64,000 nucleotides of DNA, from positions 6,547,501-6,611,500 of the forward strand of contig NC_083523.1 in NCBI RefSeq assembly GCF_032362555.1, read 5' to 3'. Shown one piece after another: positions 1 through 11,600 of this stretch. Origin of the DNA: Amyelois transitella (taxonomy: Eukaryota; Arthropoda; Insecta; Lepidoptera; Pyralidae). The position numbers were made by a program, and so were the translations under genes. Within the stretch, counting starts at the first letter, position 1. Each line of letters begins with the position of its first letter. The notes under the pieces are model-generated. The model ran no database searches, was not told the DNA's origin, and saw nothing but the letters and a program-made list of their open reading frames with translations.

Positions 1-2221
1 GTGATTATTTGTACAGATGGCCGGCACGCACCAAACCTATTACCATGTATGTGGTAATGCACTGAGGAAAAACGCCGAAATTTCAAATATGCTCTGAAGT
101 GTAGAAATAAATGGAGTTCGCCATCCAATGTGACAATGGGCTTTCGAGTGGTAGTAATGTTTGGCATTATATTTATTTTTAATTTTGATATATGAAATAA
201 CCAAAGTTTTGTTAATCATTTGATTGAAATTAATTTGTCATTGAGTTAACATTTTTTATATAATTTATTTATAATGAAATTGTAATAGTCAGTGACTTTA
301 TGCTTTGACTGCTTCTTTTCTTGCAGACTAAGATTCATACCTTAAGGAAATAGCATTTCATCCCCTTGATTTTCAGGTTATTTAGTAAAAGATAGACATA
401 TCCTTTTTATAAGGTAATTAGATTAGAATTAAATTAAATTAAATTAAATTAGAATAAAAATAAATATAAGAAATCTGCGTAACATTTTGGCCAGAAAATT
501 CAGGGATGGTATTTAAAGTGACGTTTTATTCAGAAATCGTATCCCAAATGCTATGTACCCTATTAGGTTTTAAGCGCTCTGCTGTGTGTGGTGACACCGC
601 CGTTCACGGGTACCTGTTAAATGATGCAGTTCAAAGTACTGACAGTTGGAGACTTTGTGACGTGAGGATGGGAATTTTTGTGTTACGTCGACGACTTGTT
701 TATAGAAGGTATGACATGAATGCCATTTAATTTAATTATTTAACGTGTAAGAGATGCTTGAGTAAAAAGAATTGAAAAAAAAAGATATAAAATAAATTTC
801 TGATTTTTGAAATTTCCTTATAAATTTAGGTTCAAATGGTTTGAGAATGAGAGATGAGAGAATGCCTAAGTTTAAATAAAATAAATAACTTCATACTTAT
901 TTCTTTCTCTCGCACACAATACTTTCAGTAAAAAGAATAGCTATTTCCTAAATATACTACTAGTGTTCAATATTTGATACATCATATTGATGTTTATGTT
1001 ACCAACAGTAAATGACTTCGGGCAAATATTTTCACAGCATGTAAATAATTACTTAGTGTTTAAAAGAAAGAGTTTTAAGTTGACGTCATAATTATTTTGT
1101 TTTTACATAGGACAGATAATGAAAGAAATGTAAACTGACTATGAAATTATTTTTTACATTATTTTTGTTTTAGCTAACGCGAAAGGTCTTTAATATTTAT
1201 TTAGTATTTCAGTAAAAATATGTTTACAGTAGGAAGTCGTATGTATCGATGTGATATATTTATATTTATTATCTACGTATTTTGAATGGGCCAAGGTATA
1301 AGGACTTAGCGAGTCTCATGGTAGCTAGTGCATTTGGCACCAAAATTGTTTAAATCTTGTAAATATCTTTAAGTTTGTGTGTAGTTTCATGAATTTGATT
1401 TTTGTGCCTGCAAAAATAAAATACATTAGAATTCTTAGTAGCGCTAGAACAAACAAAAACCAAATGTCATGGGAGTATTTGTAGCAATACCAAATAAAAA
1501 AGAACAACAGCTCGATCACGATAAACAATCAAAACTAAACATTTACGATGCTGTAAGTTTACATCAAATCAATCGCGGTAACAGCTGGATCAAACATCAG
1601 ATGATACTTTACAGTCATCGCTACGATGCGCGGTTGCACAGCACATTAATTTTTGAGATTAGAACGCAAAAGTTTCAGCTTTGTATTTTCCATGAATTAA
1701 CGCGATTGCCATGCATAAAACTACTCGTAACAATCTTTTAATTTAGCCCATACGCCCACGCAAGGCGCTACCTCCTTGTACCAATATCGGACGTAAACAC
1801 AGGTCCTCTTGTTAACCTAAAAAGTTAACAAGGATCGCCTCCACTTAGCTGAGCTGTGGTAACACGATGGACAAAGCTGAAGTGTGTTTACAACGCCTAG
1901 TTGCAAGTTAAGTGGGCTAATTGATAATAGAATGTGTGGAGCACCTGCTGACCTTCGGTTTTTGACGTAACGGGTCACAGTATAAAACTTTAAAGGTCAA
2001 AATTTGTATTTTTAATAAATTATTCTTTTTATCGTCCACTCAATTTTGCAATACAAACGTGAGGGTGCTACATTTAACTCCACCGAAAAATCCCCTTAAA
2101 TATGAGAAGTGAAGAACTATTTGTTGATACCGGATGTTCTTCTGATGTAAAGAACAAACGGATATTGACAGTCATGTAGTTTTACATAGGTGAGGTCAAG
2201 GGTACCTTCCCAGAAACCAAC
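1..2221. other. AT-rich upstream DNA without a recognisable gene
   Basis: The open frames here (for example 506-730 and 1469-1741) are short and show no familiar domain. A small hairpin lies at 1808-1832 (arms CTTGTTAAC/GTTAACAAG). A somewhat GC-richer patch at 1741-1925 is unclassified. Confidence 0.5.
427..451. repeat. (AAATT)n microsatellite
   Basis: About five tandem copies of a five-base AT unit. Confidence 0.85.
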
Positions 2222-2325
2222 GAGCTTGCATGAAGAGAGTTATGTGCGAAAGAAGTAAAGTAGCAAGTGAAAAGATATAGTCTCTGCATACCCCTCCGGG
2301 AAAGAGGCGTGATTTTATGTATGTA
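2222..2325 (+). pseudogene. LINE ORF2 C-terminal remnant with TATG tail
   Basis: It carries the LINE 3' end pattern GCTTGCATGAAGAGAGTTATG then CCCCTCCGGGAAAGAGGCGT, ending in a short TATGTATG tail. Internal deletions and a stop break the frame seen in the 30901 copy. Confidence 0.6.
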
Positions 2326-2848
2326 CAGTTCAAACGATCAAGTTTTTGGTCACGAGTTGCCAAATTAAGCCGTTTAAAATTATTGTCACGTAAAGTGTTT
2401 CTAGTTAGTCTTAATTTACCAAATTTTTTTTTGACTTCGCACTTATAGACTATGCATAGGATTTGTCTTATATTGACAGTGAATAAAGCTGATCGTTTTG
2501 ATAATAATTTTACCTATTTAATACCTATAGAATTTACAAACACAGAGACAGCTAAGAGAAAATCCAAACTAATGGGCAGTGAACCTTTGACCTACTGTTG
2601 TTCTTACTTTGTTGACCACAAATTGAACTGAGCACAGTCTATGGGAGAGAAAGCCTGTCCTGTTTGCAATTACATCAGTATCTATTTCCTTCCTTATCAA
2701 ACAGGGACAGACCCTTGTAATATAATGTAGATATATGATCTTAAACATTTAATAGCATTTAATGAGGTTTAACGCTCTTAAATTTGCACTCGGATAGAAA
2801 TTCATATCAAATCCCGACACCAATTGGAAAAGAATAGGACCACCGTGG

Positions 2849-3054
2849 AAGTCGCAAAAGACTGAATGGCCACGTTCAGTTGTATGTCTTAATAATGGAA
2901 TTGAGATTCAAATAGTGTCAGTTTTCTAGCCCATTGCCTAAACGAAGAATCCCAAGTTTATAAGCCTATCCCCTAGTCGCCTTTAACGACATCCATGGGA
3001 TCGAGATGGAGTGGTCCTATTCTTTTTTTCATTGGTGCCGGGAACCACACGGCA
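2849..3054 (-). mobile_element. SINE family A copy, nearly full
   Basis: Family A read in sense starts GTGCCGTGTGGTTCCCGGCACC, continues through AGAATAGGACCACTCCATCT, GTCGTAAAAGGCGACTAAGG and CTGAACGTGGCCTTTCAGTC, and ends in a TATG tail. Here it is antisense and lacks the tail. A short sense piece at 2816-2844 forms an inverted repeat with its head. Confidence 0.8.
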
Positions 3055-3453
3055 CATTAAGTAACCCAAACGCGTTAAAAACAAGTTTAAACGACAATTT
3101 TAACACCTAAAAGAAAAATTTTATTCGATTACAAATCGATGGCCGTGTAAAAGCAAACAGCGTTCTGGGTAGTCCAGGTATTGAGGCTCGTTATTTTAAG
3201 TCGGCAATTAAAGAGATAGCTGAAATAAATAAATGTATTAGAGTGAGTTACGATGCCCGGCGGTGCCCGCTAATAAAATAAATGAAGAGCGGCGTGGTGA
3301 TCGCCGCACGGAAAAAAGGAGAGTAAGTAAGATTTTTGAGAATTGTGTCATTGAATTTTAGTAAGTGAAAACGTATTATTGAAAAACTACTTTATTAGAA
3401 AATATATAATAAAACATAAAAAAAACTTAAAATCTTCTCAGAAATATAGAAAT

Positions 3454-3655
3454 CCTACTAATATTATAAATGCGAAAGTTTGTATGATAGTATGTTTGTT
3501 ACTCTTTCACGCAAAAAAATACTGAACCGATTACGATGAAATTTGGTACGTAGGTAGCTGAAGACCCAGAAAAACATATAGGCTACTTTTTATCCCGGAG
3601 TTCCTGCGGGATTGACAGGGTTTCCATGCAGATGAAATCGCGGGCGACCTCTAGT
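3454..3655 (-). repeat. Group D interspersed repeat
   Basis: It runs from CCTACTAATATTATAAATGCG to GAAATCGCGGGCGACCTCTAG. It resembles the 33940 copy closely. It is non-coding and probably a non-autonomous 3' end. Confidence 0.6.
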
Positions 3656-4234
3656 ATTAATATATATTTCCAAATGCATTATCCCAGCTGAACCGATTTG
3701 AATAAAAGTTCCCTTTTTTTACTCAATATTAATCTAATAATTGAGTACATATTAAAATAACGAAACAATATCAAAAGAAACTTTTGTTATGATATTTGGA
3801 CTCATGCGAGCCTAAAAGCAACAAATAAATAGTTTATCTAAAATTAATAAACCTTTACTTACTCCATTTCATGTTTGCTTCACCAGGCGCTGGGCAATTG
3901 ATTAGCCTTTCTTTGTGCGCCGCCGCCAACGATTTGCTGGTCGGCCGCCCTAATTTTAATAGCTTATAAAATTTATATTTAATGTATTTATCATAAGACA
4001 GATTGATGTGGACGATTTGGAGTAATTAAATCAAAGTTCAATGCTTGGAAGAATCTCATTAGAGACGAAATGGAAATTAATTACAAAAAATGTATGAGAA
4101 GAAATATTATTGTTTGCATACAATGATAGAAATTATATTTTATTAATATAAATTATTTTATTTAGTTAAAGCATTGTTTTTTATAATATAATAATAACTC
4201 ATATTTGTAATCTTGAAAACTTAAGACCAATTAT

Positions 4235-4446
4235 GTCTCAGACTGAAAGGCTACGTTCAAGTCAACGTATGGCTTCATGATAGAATTGAGACTCGAATAG
4301 TGACAGGTTGCTAGCCCGTCGCCTAAAAGAAGAATTCCAAGTTTATAAGCCTTTCCCTTAGTCGCCTTTTACAACACCCATGGGAAAGAGTTGGAGTAGT
4401 CCTATTCTTTTTTTATTTCTATTTGTGTCGGGAACCACACGGCACG
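4235..4446 (-). mobile_element. SINE family A copy
   Basis: Antisense family A from AGACTGAAAGGC to the terminal GGGAACCACACGGCAC. The tail end is missing. Confidence 0.8.
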
Positions 4447-4689
4447 TGTAATTACACCAAGTATGTATTTTGATTACTTAACATGTTGTTCTCCTAAAGC
4501 ATACCCAATAGAAAAATATGCATCACATTATCGATTTGAACACTTATGCTTATAACTGTACTCCAACGAACGAGTATCCGTTACTAATTTTACTACTCAG
4601 AAAAGCGCAACAGCGCATGTCTACAACATTACAGAATTTAACTCATTAATTGCAGCTTCTGAATCAGCCTGTGACGCTGCAGCACATTC

Positions 4690-4812
4690 ATGCACATTCA
4701 TTGATCATGTCACACGTGCGTTGTAGCCCGGACCTACCCCAGGAGTGGAGGAATCGATGCTTGGATTGCAGCGGCGCGCATGCGCCGAGTCTGTTTGCGG
4801 TGCGGTACAGGC
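4690..4812. promoter_or_regulatory. CpG-rich patch with NRF-1/EWG-like palindrome
   Basis: A GC-rich block lies in AT-rich DNA about 0.8 kb upstream of the presumed nSyb first exon. GCGCATGCGC at 4776-4785 matches the core bound by NRF-1 and its insect relative erect wing. It could be an upstream promoter or enhancer, but function is not shown. Confidence 0.3.
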
Positions 4813-5539
4813 TTGAACAAAACTGTTTATTTATTTATACTTTACTATCTTTTGTCTATGTGTAAATGTAAATATCTTTCGTTTTTTAATGTATGCAAAA
4901 TTTCATGGTGATCTCTTCAGTGGTTTTGAGGTGAAAGACGGACAAACAAATAGATTTCCACATTTATAATACTATATGGATTTTGTAAAATAAAAAATGA
5001 ATGGCCCAATAGGCAGGCCTTAAATATGTTAATAGCATTATAGATTGATAAAAAGACAGTATTAGATATATATAAATAACCATAAGAGTAAAAGATAAAA
5101 TAACAACACAAAAGAGACAGAGATGGAACAAAGCGATTTATCGCTAATGCAATCACTTCCATTCAATCTTATTATCTAACAGGCTACCATTGGATTAAAC
5201 AAGCATATCTGTTACTGTTAGTCTGTAAAAGATGATTATTATTTCTTTTAATTTCTACTCTAATATTCCATCAATAAGATATAAGAGTCAGATGAATATT
5301 AAAAAGAAAACTTCTAATTTTCCCAAAATAAAAATAAGAATACCAGGGGACAAGTTTCTTCATAACATCTCAAATTCGAAGATATGAAAGAAAGGACACA
5401 GAAAAATACGGTCAAATTGCAAACTCCTCTTTTTTAAAGTCGATTAAAAATTACATAACAAATCACCATATTTTACTAGACAAATCAATTCGCCTACTTT
5501 AACTTGGCAAAAGCTTTAGAGCTTTTACGTAAGCATTTT

Positions 5540-5695
5540 GTGCGCGAGCTTACTGCGGCCGGCGGCAGTCGAGCTTTGCGGCAGTTGCATTAGCTTGAAA
5601 ACGCGTGTCAAACCACTGAAAAGCTTTAAGACTTTGTGATTAAGCTCTCAATTTGATTACAATCTTGTATCGATTCCTGATTGAAAAGTAGCGAT
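5540..5695 (+). promoter_or_regulatory. nSyb: Probable nSyb promoter and first exon (5' UTR plus 'AT' of the start codon)
   Basis: A GC-richer patch (TGCGGCCGGCGGCAGTCGAG, about 5553-5572) lies in AT-rich DNA just upstream of a strong donor, GTAAGTATT, at 5696. A CAGTC at 5566-5570 resembles an arthropod initiator. The exon ends in AT and the next coding exon starts with G, so splicing creates ATG followed by GCT GCA CCC. The base at -3 is G. No TATA box is evident. The transcription start is a guess and the exon choice rests on phase and context. Confidence 0.6.
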
Positions 5696-8600
5696 GTAAG
5701 TATTAACTTATGATTTTTGTTGCCATTATGTTTATTTTGGAAATTGATTTAAAAGTTTGTGTAAACGTAATAAGTATTGACACTAACAGAGCGATTTAAA
5801 ATTATTGTTTATTCATGGGCCAAGGTCATTAATTACACCATTATCACTATGTGCAAGACCGGGCGAAAGTAGTTAATGCTTTTTTTAATTGCATTGCGAC
5901 ACAACTATGTATTGAAAATCGTTAATTTCAGAGGTTTCGAATATAATGAGAAACATGCCACTTAATTTTGGTCCCCTCAAAAACTATGTTGTTATAAATA
6001 TTTAATAGAACTAGTATGCGTGTATGTTAAACACTGTAATATTTCATATAATCATTTCAGAATTAAAGTACCTATACATATGTGTTTTTTATTAGTGATA
6101 AAAGTTATTATACTACCAGCATGGTACTTTCTTTGAAGCTAACTCAATCTGCGTGATTAAAGCAAAGATTATATGAATCATTTATGTACCGTGCGGTTCC
6201 CGGCACCAATACAAAAAACAACAGGACCACTCCATCTCATTCTCATGGATGTCGTAAAAGGCGACTAAGTAGGAAGGTAGGTAGGTAAGCTTATAAAACT
6301 GGGATTCTTATTGTAGACGACAGGCTATCAACCGTCACTATTTGAAAGTCAATGCCATACAACTGAATGTGGCTTATATGTCTTTTCAAAACCATCGGCT
6401 CTGCCTACCCACAAGGGACGTGATTATATATATGTATAGAAAGTAAAGATTTTTAGTTGATTTCGTTGAATATTATGAATTCATATTACAAAAAGTAATG
6501 CCAGAGCTGCGTGCGGTATCAGTCATAATAGCTTAAGGTGTTTGTTTGCACATGAAAATTATGACTGCCTTCGCATAGATTCCATTTGGATGATTAGTCT
6601 TATGACGTAGTCTGGTTTCAAAATGTTATATTTTGTTTATTTTATTATCCTCAAGAGAAAGTACATAATATTTCTAAAACTATGGCATCTAAAAACCAGG
6701 ATGTGGTCTGTCTGGGCGCTGTTCATTCGCACTTACATCTAAACATTGTCAATCTTTTCATTCTGAATTAATTTTCAGTAGGAAGTAAACAGCAAACAGT
6801 AAATTCCAAGTTTTTCAGGATTTCAAAGACCTTAAATACTTACCTTAAATGTTTGTTAACAATGTAAACACAGATCACTGATTTCAATTAGAATTTTAAC
6901 TTTTCTTTAATTCATAAATATGCTCTCTAAGATTTAGCAGTAGCTTTCTTGCATATTATCAGTTTGTATGACAGTTTTCATTAGGATCTTGAAACAAGCG
7001 TTTTCAAAATCAAATATACCATGATCATTGCAGGATTTGAAACTGGTACCTCTCACTTACAAGTCAACAACAAACTATTGACTCTATTAAAGCCTTGACA
7101 CGATCATGCATGGGAACATAGTGACTGTTAATATTGATTTTTCAATTAAGCAGTTAAATACAGCTATCATTTTATCTATGTTGAGGGCGCTATAGAATAT
7201 TGCTGGAAAGTTGGAAATCTGCCAGGTGGCGTTAGTCATGCCAAATGGCTACAGGGCTGTAATGCCATTTATGTGGGTCAACATGTTATAAACTGTAAAA
7301 GCAACACTAAAAAAGCTTATAATCCTCGCATTGCAAATACATTTTTTATTTTTTTTTGTTTTAAGGTTTTGATATATTAATAAGATTTAACTGAAGAACG
7401 GATTATTATTATTAATTAACCGGCCTCTGTGGCGCAGCGGTAGTACGCTTGTCTGTGACACCGGAGGTCCCGGGTTCGAATCCCGGCCAGGGCATGATGA
7501 GAAAAGAACTTTTTCTGGTTGGTCTGGGTCTTGGATGTTTATCTATATAAGTATAAGTATTTATTATAAAATATAGTATCGTTGAGTTAGTATCTCGTAA
7601 CACAAGTCTGGAACTTACTTCGAGGCTAACTCATTCTGTGCAATATGTCCCGTATATATTATTTATTTATTTATTATCAATTAACTAACTATTATTAATT
7701 AAATTTCCTAATTGCAAATTCTCTTGAAAACTTGAGTCGAATTACCGATATAACATTAAATTTGCTTCTTCATTTCCAGGGCTGCACCCGAAGAAGGAAC
7801 CCCAGGTTTGACTGTGGACGAGCCCCAGACCGGCGAGGATGGAGAGATCATCGGAGGACCTCGCACTCCTCAGCAAATCGCGGCCCAGAAGAGACTGCAA
7901 CAAACCAGGGCGCAAGTCGATGAGGTATAACATACTCCCTTAGTCGCCTTTTACGACATCCATGGGAAAGAGATGGAGTGGTCCTATTCTTTTTTGTATC
8001 GGTGCCGGAAATCACACGGCAGTCGATGATGATATAACGATATCGATGAGGTATAATATACATATATTCCCTTGCGGGGTAGACAGTGCCAACAGTAAAA
8101 TGAAATGGAGGTTAATATAGTGACATCCATTTTTAACTAAATCATTTTTGCCTCAGTGCCTGAATGAGTGAACGGAGGGTGGTATTTTTTGTCATTTATT
8201 TCGAAATACATCAAAAAAACCACAATCTGAACATTATGACTAAGCAAAAGATACTGTTATTATTATACTGTTAAGATATTAGTAAATTAACTTTTCAGGT
8301 CGTGGATATAATGAAAACAAACGTCGAAAAAGTGCTTGACAGGGATGCAAAATTATCGGAATTAGACGACAGAGCAGGTAAGTCATCACTGGTAAAGTAA
8401 ATAAATAAATAAATACATATATAAATAAATTTATACGGGACAAATTACACAGATTGAGTTAGCCTCGAAGTAAGTTCGAAACTTGTGTTACGAGATACTA
8501 ACTCAACGATACTATATTTTATAATAAATACGTATATAGATAAACATCCAAGACCCAGCCCAATCAGAGAAAGTTCGTTTCTCATCATGCCCTGGCCGGG

Positions 8601-11600
8601 ATTCGAACCCGGGACCTCCGGTGACACAGACAAGCGCACTACCGCTGCGCCACAGAGGCCGTCTAATAAGAATTCGTAAAATAAGAACATTATCACGTCA
8701 ATCTAACCTTTGCAGGGGAATCTTAGTCAGATGAGACTACGTCTAAAAACCTGACTCACCTCATCCAGGACCCATGGTCAAAGGCATACCCTCGACTCTA
8801 AAGAGGAGACCAGAGTAATGAGGATGCAATCGGGACTAAAGGAAAACGACTCTATCCGTCAATAAAAATTAAATTTCCAACAAATCTATATCGTGAATTG
8901 TCTTGAAATATTAACTAGCTAATTTCAATGTGTTCAATTGCAGATGCCTTACAACAAGGAGCATCACAGTTTGAGCAGCAAGCGAAGAGTCTAAAGAACA
9001 AATTCTGGCTACAAAATCTAAAAGTAAGTGTAAATCAATTACAAATTTGAATTTGAATTTCTATCATTATGAGAACAACATTCTCATAATGATTCTCACA
9101 TTGCGTCTTAAACGTATAACAGCTCTTCATAATAACCCTTTCGGATATTGCAGACATTTATATAGTAGACATAATGTATGGAACTAAATTACACCTATAC
9201 TTGGTATCATAATATATTTTTATGTAGGTACTTACAAGTTCTGAATTTTTTTTTTGAAATCTAACTAGAATTACCTTGTATTGCACAAATTATATTTATT
9301 TTCTTATATTGGTTTTATCTGCTGGAAATTACTTTTACAATGCTATTAGAAATGTGTCTGATGTGGATTTTTTATCTACCTAATGATTTAAAGGTCAAAA
9401 CACAGTTTATTTTTTTTTATTGTCAAAGAAATTTATTATATTTAGTCAGCTGTAATTGGTGCAGATGAGTCTTGCAATTGCAGTGCTTTAGAAATTATTT
9501 TTGATTAAATTATTGATAAACAAAAATTTATAAATTTAGATCATAATTTAACAAATATTTATTTATCAATAATTTCAAGATTGAAATAAAATCACCACTG
9601 TATTTACAAATTACAGATGATGATAATAATGGGTGTGATTGGAATCGTCATTATAGGGCTACTGTTTGGTAAGTCATCAAATTTAATTTTAATCGCTATC
9701 GATGTTGTCAAGTGATCGGATTTAGATAAACAATAAAATGTTTGATGTTAACAAACAAAAATTGAAACTCTGTGTAAATTTTGATCATGAGCAGGTAGGT
9801 ACTACAAATGTTCATAATTTACTCTGTTTCATTAATATATAGATAAAGAAAAAAAGAGGATTAAGGGATGTGGTTTGTGTCAAAATTTACATTAATCATA
9901 TGAGTTTCAATTTTGCTATTAAAATTACAAAAATGTTGCAAATTAGATGTGCATTACGATTAATTAATGATGTGCGTAAGTCCCTAAATGTTATATTGGA
10001 TGCAATGCGCAAATGTTAGATGAAACAAATTTCGTTTAGAAATTAGAATTGGCTGATTGAAATGCTCTATATTCCAAAACTGTCTTCTATGCTTCGACTT
10101 CTATTAACTACAACTGTAAATAGCCTGCCTCGAGTTATTTTATTTACATTAAAACTGTCCAGAGAATTATATTAATTAATTATAAATTCAGAATTAGAAT
10201 AATTCTTCTACTTTTATATTCTGGATTATAACTTAAACCAATGTCGGTCAAGGTTTTACCTACTTCAGGCTGTATACCTTTACCGCTATAATGAAAATAT
10301 ACAATTAATAAGACAAACTTAAATTGAATTCCTAAAAAAACATCGAAGTATCGTTTTAAGTCAATTACAGCAAAAAAAAACATGAAAATAATTAAACTGA
10401 TCACTTTATAAAATTAAAGTTATCTAACTATTCCCAATCAATATAAAAAATATGAGATGACACTCGTATAAAGAAAATATTAAAAAGCTAAAAGCTCTGG
10501 ACAAAGATTTGGCAGTTGTCATTTTCGAGGCATATTCTCTTACGGCTGTTTGCAGGTGATAACATTAAACAAATGTTTGGTTAGTTCGTTATCGCGGCAC
10601 GTCGACCATCAGTGGTGTGGCTGCACCCATGGTCACCAATAGTACCCTCCCCGCTATTTCCAACCATTGTAAGTAACCTACTTCTTTCGCATGCTTCGCT
10701 TTTGCACCTTTTCTTTGAGAGTTTTGAAAAAGGAAAACATAAATATTTTTTTTCGAATTTCTCAAACTGCGATGCCGGTTTGGTAGTGAAAAAAAAAATT
10801 ATTGTGTGCCAGCTACTTCTCTTCCTGTGCAGGAAAAAAGGAAAGGCTACTAGATGTAGTAGTTTTTCTTTCAGAGGATGGGCAAGCAACTTAAGTTATT
10901 TCAGATTTTAATTGTCACTACGCCCATGTGGCCCCGTATCCCCGTAAGGTATAAATTCATTAATATGTATATATGTATGTAAACATATGCAAAATTTTAT
11001 TACTTACGTATCGTGGGGTTTATATAAGTAGAAAAAATTTAGGTAAACATGTGCGTGGTCGTAGTCACAGAAATCTGAAAATGAAGTCACCTACTGTGCA
11101 GATTCTGTAGTGGCATTTAGATTTAAGCTTGGTAATTTTTATGATGTATGAACATAAAGAAGCATTTGTAACATTGCATGTTTAGTTGAACAGCTTTTGT
11201 GTGTACAATTAATAAGTAATTGTCGCTTAAGTTATATAAGACGTTGTCAGCTTACTACGTCCATATTTTGGTTTCTATAAATTTTTGTGCCATATTTTCA
11301 ATTTGGATATCCTTCTAATATTTATCTTCTATATATAGAAGATAAATATTAGAAGAATATCCAAATTTAATTATATATATATATATATATAATCTTTGAA
11401 ATAGTCATACGAAAAAAGCGTTTAAATTTTTGAAACACTTATGGACTCATTTTTTATAGCGAAAAAGTTGAGTGAGATTTAATTAAGCAACCTGTTTTAT
11501 TAAGATTACTTAATTTAATGGGTACCTTAATTGGTAAATTAAAAGTTCAAAAGAAATGACAGCCAAAAAAATCTCAGTTCTATATATATGACACTTCAAC

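Noticed and set aside
7421..7495. tRNA gene
   Set aside because: A and B boxes are present, but the sequence continues into a repeated body and ATTT tail found at many other sites. It is a tRNA-derived SINE head.
7732..8063. Several short open frames around nSyb exon 2
   Set aside because: They are other-frame readings of the exon and of the adjoining SINE fragment.
10581..10911. Overlapping ~100-codon frames on both strands
   Set aside because: Low-complexity Lys/Phe stretches. Only the splice-bounded 10556-10671 part was kept as a candidate exon.
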